Positions 59,957 through 64,000 of a stretch of 64,000 bases of DNA are shown here, piece after piece (the first letter of the stretch is position 1; every line of letters starts with the position of its first letter). The DNA is from Aquiflexum sp. TKW24L. GTDB taxonomy: Bacteria > Bacteroidota > Bacteroidia > Cytophagales > Cyclobacteriaceae. The notes under the pieces were generated by a model that did not search any database, was not told the DNA's origin, and saw only the letters and a program-made list of their open reading frames with translations. A program made the position numbers and the translations under genes. The stretch spans positions 143,628-207,627 of the forward strand of contig NZ_JAMFLG010000003.1 of assembly GCF_023502205.1 (NCBI RefSeq), read 5' to 3'.

Positions 59957-61167
59957 GTTGGAGGAAATATATCGGTCCTGGGCCGATAGTCGCAGCTGCG
60001 TTCATTGGTCCTGGGACGGTTACGGTCTGCACCCTTGCCGGGGTCAATTTTGGTTTTGACCTTCTTTGGGCCATGGCTTTGTCTGTGATTGCAACGATTG
60101 TTCTTCAGGAAATGGCTGCAAGGATTGGATTGGTCACCCAAAAAGGATTGGCATCGGTTATTTCAGAAACACTCCAAAATGGAATTCTAAGGTACTTTTC
60201 GATCTTTTTGGTGATGACTGCAATTGTTGTTGGAAATGCAGCATACGAAGCCGGAAATATCAGCGGCGGTGCATTGGGAGCAGAATTATTTTTCGCTGCA
60301 CCAATCTTGAATTTGGGAAAGTTACATGTAAACTTATTAAACATTATTATTGGATCTTTCGCACTAATTTTATTATTGACAGGCAGTTATAAATCCATCA
60401 GCAATTTCCTAACGGGTCTTGTGATCTTGATGAGCGTTGCGTTTTTGGGTACTGCAATCTTTTCCAAACCGGATATTCTTGAATTGCTTTTAGGATTTAA
60501 ACCCACTGTAAATTCTGCGAATATCTTTACCATCGTCGCATTGATCGGCACGACCGTCGTGCCTTATAACCTGTTTTTACATTCATCTCTTGTCTCTCAA
60601 AAATGGAAATCAATCCATGACCTCAAATATATCCGAGTGGACACCTTGATAGCTGTCGTACTTGGAGGATTGGTATCTATGGCGATTATCATTACGGCTA
60701 AGGCTGGAGCTGCCACGGAAGTCAACTCAGCTGTTGATTTGGCGATTGGTTTGGAGCCATTGATGGGCAAAATGGCCAAGTACTTTATGGCTTTTGGATT
60801 GTTTGCTGCAGGAATAACCTCTGCGATTACTGCTCCTTTGGCAGGTTCCTTGGTGGTAGCAGGAAGTTTTGGCTTATCAACAGACCTCAAAAATCTCCCA
60901 ATGCGGATCAGTATTGTGGGGATTTTGGGTTTGGGATTGGTTTTTTCTTCACTCGGGATCAAACCGATCCAACTTATCCTTTTCGCCCAATTGGCAAATG
61001 GTGTTTTGCTGCCATTATTGAGCGGCTACATCCTTTGGTTGGTCAATAAAAAGTCCGTGATGGGAGCCTATACTAACGGGCCTTGGATGAATGTTTTGGC
61101 TTTCGCAATCTGGCTGATCACCTTGTTGCTCGGGGGGATGAGTGTTTGGAAGGGGCTAGCAGGTTGA
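59953..61167 (+). CDS. Nramp-related membrane transporter with altered metal site
   Basis: A 404-residue membrane protein with about 11 helices of the Nramp (LeuT-fold) family, starting MSWRKYIGPGPIVAAAFIG. The ATG at 59953 overlaps the DUF2891 stop; an earlier start at 59911 would lie inside that gene. In TM1 the metal-binding DPGN of classical Nramp proteins is replaced by GPGT (residues 19-22). In TM6 the MPH motif is VPY (203-205), although the following NLFLHS is kept. Classical transport of manganese or iron is therefore doubtful; it may move another ion or a small solute. Confidence 0.8.
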   Translation: MSWRKYIGPGPIVAAAFIGPGTVTVCTLAGVNFGFDLLWAMALSVIATIVLQEMAARIGLVTQKGLASVISETLQNGILRYFSIFLVMTAIVVGNAAYEAGNISGGALGAELFFAAPILNLGKLHVNLLNIIIGSFALILLLTGSYKSISNFLTGLVILMSVAFLGTAIFSKPDILELLLGFKPTVNSANIFTIVALIGTTVVPYNLFLHSSLVSQKWKSIHDLKYIRVDTLIAVVLGGLVSMAIIITAKAGAATEVNSAVDLAIGLEPLMGKMAKYFMAFGLFAAGITSAITAPLAGSLVVAGSFGLSTDLKNLPMRISIVGILGLGLVFSSLGIKPIQLILFAQLANGVLLPLLSGYILWLVNKKSVMGAYTNGPWMNVLAFAIWLITLLLGGMSVWKGLAG

Positions 61168-61310
61168 AAGGTTAAGAAGGTTTTAAAGTTGGAAGGTTAG
61201 GAAATTGGAAATTGGAAAATTGAAAGATTGGAAGATTAAAAATTGAAAGGTTGGAAGGTTGGAAGATTGGAAGGTTGGAAGGTTGGAAGGTTGGAAGATT
61301 GAAAAATTGA
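61168..61310. repeat. GGTTGGAA-type tract
   Basis: Directly after the transporter stop, units of GGTTGGAA, GATTGGAA and related forms repeat many times (best between 61248 and 61295). Any reading frame across it is an artefact of the repeat. Confidence 0.75.
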
Positions 61311-61530
61311 AACTGCATACTGTCACTCCCAACTGAAAACTGCAACTGCCTACTAATCAATGTAAACCGCGACTGCCAACTGAAAACTACCACTAACCAC
61401 TGAAAACTGCAACTGCCTACTGAAAACTGCGACTGCCTACTGAGACTGTCCACTGTAAACTGCGACCGCGACTGCGAACTGAATACCGCGACTACCAACT
61501 GCTGTCTGCCAACTGAAAACTGACCACTGC
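61311..61530. repeat. ACTGAAAACTGC-type degenerate repeat, locus 2
   Basis: More than a dozen units of the kind CAACTGAAAACTGC, GCGACTGCCTACTG and ACTGCAACTGCCTACTG, with point changes and variable spacing. The same family occurs at 33886-33957. Together with the preceding tract it makes up most of a 456-base gene-free gap; the last 90 bases carry the promoter of the next operon. Confidence 0.8.
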
Positions 61531-61567
61531 ATTTCCACCCCAGATACCAATCGCTTCATCACATTTT

Positions 61568-61599
61568 TTTGTGGTACTTTATTATCGGCCTTATCCTTG
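61568..61599 (+). promoter_or_regulatory. Likely promoter of the micro-protein/LytS/LytTR operon
   Basis: TTTG (61568-61571), a 20-base spacer and TATCCTTG (61592-61599) match the phylum's promoter with one deviation (C for T). The start of transcription would be near 61603, about 20 bases before the ATG at 61624. Confidence 0.4.
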
Positions 61600-61623
61600 T
61601 CAAAGAATCGACAAACCTAAACC

Positions 61624-61773
61624 ATGAAATCAAAGACTCCCTATTTCATTTTACTGATAGCAGCCATTCTATATAACATTTGGCTAATTGGAAAAGCGGA
61701 AGAAGAAAAGCAAAAACCTGAAGCCACCATTGGGATTACGGTCTCAAAAAATAACCCTACCCAATCCAAATAA
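61624..61773 (+). CDS. 49-residue membrane micro-protein ahead of a LytS-type kinase
   Basis: A short frame of 49 codons starting MKSKTPYFILLIAAILYNIW, with one membrane helix (about residues 6-22) and a charged tail (KAEEEKQKPEA). It ends 17 bases before the kinase gene, and a promoter-like sequence stands directly upstream. It is not long enough for standard gene finders. Clean start, hydrophobic profile and placement support it; no homology is known to me. It might modulate the kinase. Confidence 0.5.
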   Translation: MKSKTPYFILLIAAILYNIWLIGKAEEEKQKPEATIGITVSKNNPTQSK

Positions 61774-61790
61774 TTAAGAAAACTAATCCC

Positions 61791-63206
61791 ATGAAAGAAA
61801 AACCGCTACCCTTTAGGCAAATAGAATGGTGGGTGATGACAGTATTGTTTATCACCATCATTTTAGCCAACATTTTCCAGTCCAACTTCTACCATTTAGA
61901 ACCGGATTGGTCGGAACTAACGAGATATTTTGCCAAAATCCTGATACCTGTTATACTTTTCCTTTCTTTCTTTCTGCACCATCAGATATTGATTCCGAGC
62001 AAGGAAACCAGAAAACGAAAATCCACCTACTACATTTACTCCTTCCTCATCCTTTTGATGTCCTTCCTTTTAATAGGCGGATTTTCAATGATGGGTGACC
62101 TCACCCAAACCTTCGCAGCACCCTACTATTTCAGTACAGTGGGCCTTTATATTGGATACCTTTTGCTTTGTGATGTGATAGAACAAATTTTTCCTAGTGC
62201 AGAAACGAAAGACTTTCAGCCTTATAATATTGTAAGAATAATTACAGTTTTCGCCTTTGCGATGTTGTTTCTGTTTGGCTTGCAAGATATTATCCAACAC
62301 TGGATTCCGCTAAGCTACACGATTGCGATCCCTGTGATGCTTGGCATTGTGCTTTATAATTATTTCTTCATTTACCGAAACAGAAAGAAAGAACGAAACA
62401 AGCTTGCCAATTCCCTATTTGTATTGCTGATATTGGCCTTGGGATTTTTCTTTTTCATTTTGGCAAGTGAAAATCATAATGTCGGTATCCTTGTCATTGG
62501 ATTGGCTGTGGTGATATTTGTTGTCGGGCTACTCATCCCCTTTTCCAACCTGATGTTCAAAAAATATGATCACCTTTTAGGTCAGATTAATACGCTGAGC
62601 TACAAAGTGGACCAAGGGTCAGCAAACCTTTCTTTCCTCCGGTCACAGATCAATCCACACTTTTTATTTAATGCCTTAAATACTTTGTACGGAACAGCTC
62701 TTCAGGAAAATGCAGAGAGGACTTCCGAAGGCATCCAAAAGCTCGGAGACATGATGCGTTTTATGCTTCACGAAAACAATCAGGACAAAATCCCGCTTGC
62801 CAAAGAAAAAGAATACCTGATCAATTATGTGGATTTGCAGGTCTTACGTATCAAGTCCCATAGCAATGTTGAGATTGATTTTAGGCACAACCATGAAAAT
62901 TGTACAGGAGATATCGCGCCGATGTTGCTTATACCCTTTGTCGAAAATGCATTTAAGCACGGAATCAGTTTCCAAAAGAAATCATGGGTCAAAATCAGCC
63001 TGCGTTGTACAGATGGAACCATCCATTTGGATGTCAACAACAGTATCCACCGTAGCCATGAAGATGACCCTGAATCCAAGTCAAACGGTATCGGCTTAGA
63101 CAATGTCAAACAGCGTCTTCAACTCCTATATCCGGGGAAGCACGAACTTGTCATTCGGGAAAACGAAGTGGAATATTTTGTACATTTAACCATACAACGC
63201 TCCTGA
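61791..63206 (+). CDS. LytS-type membrane sensor histidine kinase
   Basis: A 471-residue kinase with an N-terminal region of about seven membrane helices (residues 12-255), a short coiled coil and a His_kinase/LytS core. The phospho-accepting His290 is in SQINPHFLFNALNTLYG; the ATPase boxes are PFVENAFKHGI and SNGIGLDNVKQRLQLLYPG. No known ligand-binding domain is present, so the signal may be membrane-related. The stop is one base before the LytTR regulator gene, its obvious partner. Confidence 0.92.
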   Translation: MKEKPLPFRQIEWWVMTVLFITIILANIFQSNFYHLEPDWSELTRYFAKILIPVILFLSFFLHHQILIPSKETRKRKSTYYIYSFLILLMSFLLIGGFSMMGDLTQTFAAPYYFSTVGLYIGYLLLCDVIEQIFPSAETKDFQPYNIVRIITVFAFAMLFLFGLQDIIQHWIPLSYTIAIPVMLGIVLYNYFFIYRNRKKERNKLANSLFVLLILALGFFFFILASENHNVGILVIGLAVVIFVVGLLIPFSNLMFKKYDHLLGQINTLSYKVDQGSANLSFLRSQINPHFLFNALNTLYGTALQENAERTSEGIQKLGDMMRFMLHENNQDKIPLAKEKEYLINYVDLQVLRIKSHSNVEIDFRHNHENCTGDIAPMLLIPFVENAFKHGISFQKKSWVKISLRCTDGTIHLDVNNSIHRSHEDDPESKSNGIGLDNVKQRLQLLYPGKHELVIRENEVEYFVHLTIQRS

Positions 63207-63207
63207 T

Positions 63208-63882
63208 ATGCTCCATGCAATAGCCATAGATGATGAACCGATGGCCCTTGAGGTAATCAAAGCCCATGCCGCCAAAGTGCCTTTTTTGGATTTGCGCAAG
63301 GTATTCACAGATGCAATCCTTGCCTTGGATTATATCAGAAGCGAGCAAGTGGACCTGATTTTCCTTGATATCAAAATGCCCGATATCTCAGGATTGGAAC
63401 TCGCAGCCTTGATTCCGAAGGATACCATGGTCATTTTCACTACAGCTTACTCAGAGCACGCTGTGATGAGTTTCGAATTGGATGCGAAGGATTATCTACT
63501 CAAACCTTTCAACCTCGGGAGGTTTTTAAAAGCCTGCCAAAAAGCACAGGAATGGCATGAACTGAAAAAAGGAAATGCCGCGGGGACTATTTTTGTCAAA
63601 ACAGGCTATGAGCAGATAAAGGTCAATTTCGACGAGTTGCTCTTTTGCGAGGCAAATGGCAACTATGTGAATTTCCAACTTTCAAAAGATAAAATCCTCA
63701 GTAGAATGACCCTGGCAGAAGTCGAAAAAATCCTGCCATCCAATTTTGTCAAATCCCACCGCTCCTTTTTGGTGAATATCCAACACGTTCAAAAAATCGA
63801 GAGGCACCAATTGACTGTCGGTGATAAGCTCGTCCCGATCAGTGTCAGTTATCAAGAAGGATTGATGGATAGGTTGAGGTAG
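63208..63882 (+). CDS. LytTR-family response regulator
   Basis: A 224-residue regulator with a receiver domain (residues 1-120; phosphorylated Asp54 in LIFLDIKMPDISG, acidic IDDEP at 7-11, Thr in TTAYSEHA and Lys in LLKPF) and a LytTR DNA-binding domain (about 125-224; FVKTGYEQIKVNFDELLF, EANGNYVNFQL and FVKSHRSFLVNI). It forms an operon with the LytS-type kinase and probably controls few target genes. It is followed at once by a G/A-rich repeat. Confidence 0.93.
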   Translation: MLHAIAIDDEPMALEVIKAHAAKVPFLDLRKVFTDAILALDYIRSEQVDLIFLDIKMPDISGLELAALIPKDTMVIFTTAYSEHAVMSFELDAKDYLLKPFNLGRFLKACQKAQEWHELKKGNAAGTIFVKTGYEQIKVNFDELLFCEANGNYVNFQLSKDKILSRMTLAEVEKILPSNFVKSHRSFLVNIQHVQKIERHQLTVGDKLVPISVSYQEGLMDRLR

Positions 63883-64000
63883 GTGGGAAGTTGGGAAGTG
63901 GGAAGTTTGGAAGTGGGAAGCTGGGAAGTTGGGAAGTTTGGAAGTGGGAAGTTGGGAAGTTAGGGAGTTGGGAAGTGGGAAGTGGGAAGTAAGGAAGTTT
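63883..64000. repeat. GGGAAGTTGGGAAGT-type tract
   Basis: From the LytTR stop to the window end the sequence consists of GGGAAGT, TTGGAAGT and GGAAGTT units with small changes. It runs beyond the window. It resembles the reverse complement of the TTCC-rich tail at 15169-15203. Confidence 0.75.

Noticed and set aside
61172..61498. Minus-strand frame of 108 codons rich in Phe, Gln, Ser and Pro
   Set aside because: It is a translation of the GGTTGGAA and ACTGAAAACTGC repeats; no real protein pattern.
61311..61530. Possible CRISPR array
   Set aside because: Units vary in length and sequence, spacers are not unique and no cas genes are present.
61558..61575. TCACA-N6-TGTGG as a Crp-like site before the micro-protein operon
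   Set aside because: Half sites are in the opposite order to the Crp consensus and one base deviates; the centre is only a T run.

Overview
The window looks like chromosomal DNA of a Bacteroidota bacterium, most likely order Cytophagales and possibly family Cyclobacteriaceae. The base composition is about 40 % G+C. Clues include promoters of the TTTG-N19/20-TAnnTTTG type, very weak ribosome binding sites, many lipoproteins, a TonB-dependent receptor with a carboxypeptidase-like N-terminus, a TamL-type lipoprotein Omp85 protein, two-domain FtsX permeases, a LytS/LytTR pair and TIGR04282/TIGR04283-type glycosyltransferases. The genus is inference. No rRNA, tRNA, CRISPR array or prophage was seen.

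Layout. 1-6.7 kb: small lipoprotein, ROK kinase, Cys-less ArsC-like protein, CvfB-like RNA-binding protein, 3-hydroxyacyl-CoA dehydrogenase, deoxynucleoside kinase, a three-gene operon of unknown function (membrane peptide, DUF2452, unknown) and an orphan HPt protein. 6.8-20 kb: exported hydrolases (S9 peptidase overlapping a gamma-glutamyltransferase, a serine hydrolase, and a second gamma-glutamyltransferase overlapping a carboxypeptidase-regulatory-like protein), interrupted by an oxidoreductase pair and a DEAD-box helicase/DoxX pair. 20-24.9 kb: FtsX permease, tyrS and an SDR. 25.1-26.4 kb: a decayed IS4-type element with a small helix-turn-helix remnant beside it. 26.4-35.7 kb: YheT hydrolase, M20 peptidase, a three-gene arsenosugar-type glycosyltransferase cluster, 1-Cys peroxiredoxin, FabH-like enzyme, PhzF protein, a bile-acid-symporter-like carrier and a TrmH methyltransferase. 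35.7-42.3 kb: TamL, BrkB, aldo/keto reductase, DUF3820 protein and a subtilisin-like lipoprotein. 42.5-46.5 kb: a probable metal-related surface locus (TonB receptor, partner lipoprotein, His-rich lipoprotein and a convergent lipoprotein). 46.6-50.7 kb: a DNA-repair pair (ATP-dependent ligase and Lhr-type helicase) behind a perfect Crp-type palindrome. 50.9-61.2 kb: TPR histidine kinase, trkA-trkH potassium uptake operon, TPR protein, RmuC with an overlapping hydrolase, and a DUF2891 lipoprotein overlapping an Nramp-like transporter that lacks the usual metal-binding residues. 61.2-64 kb: repeats, then a 49-residue membrane peptide ahead of a LytS-type kinase and LytTR regulator.

Most genes are ordinary housekeeping or envelope genes in short operons with overlapping or nearly touching ends. 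The parts least explained by known families are intergenic. One is a repeat module present in three copies, with a TTCC-rich tail followed by a 36-base core ending in CAAAGAAGC. Another is a degenerate ACTGAAAACTGC repeat at two places, one of which supplies the end of a coding region. There are also GGAAG/GGTTGGAA and GTTGTA tracts. The best candidates for a less-described gene system are the metal-related surface locus, the DUF2891/Nramp-like pair, the DUF2452 operon and the micro-protein/LytS/LytTR operon.
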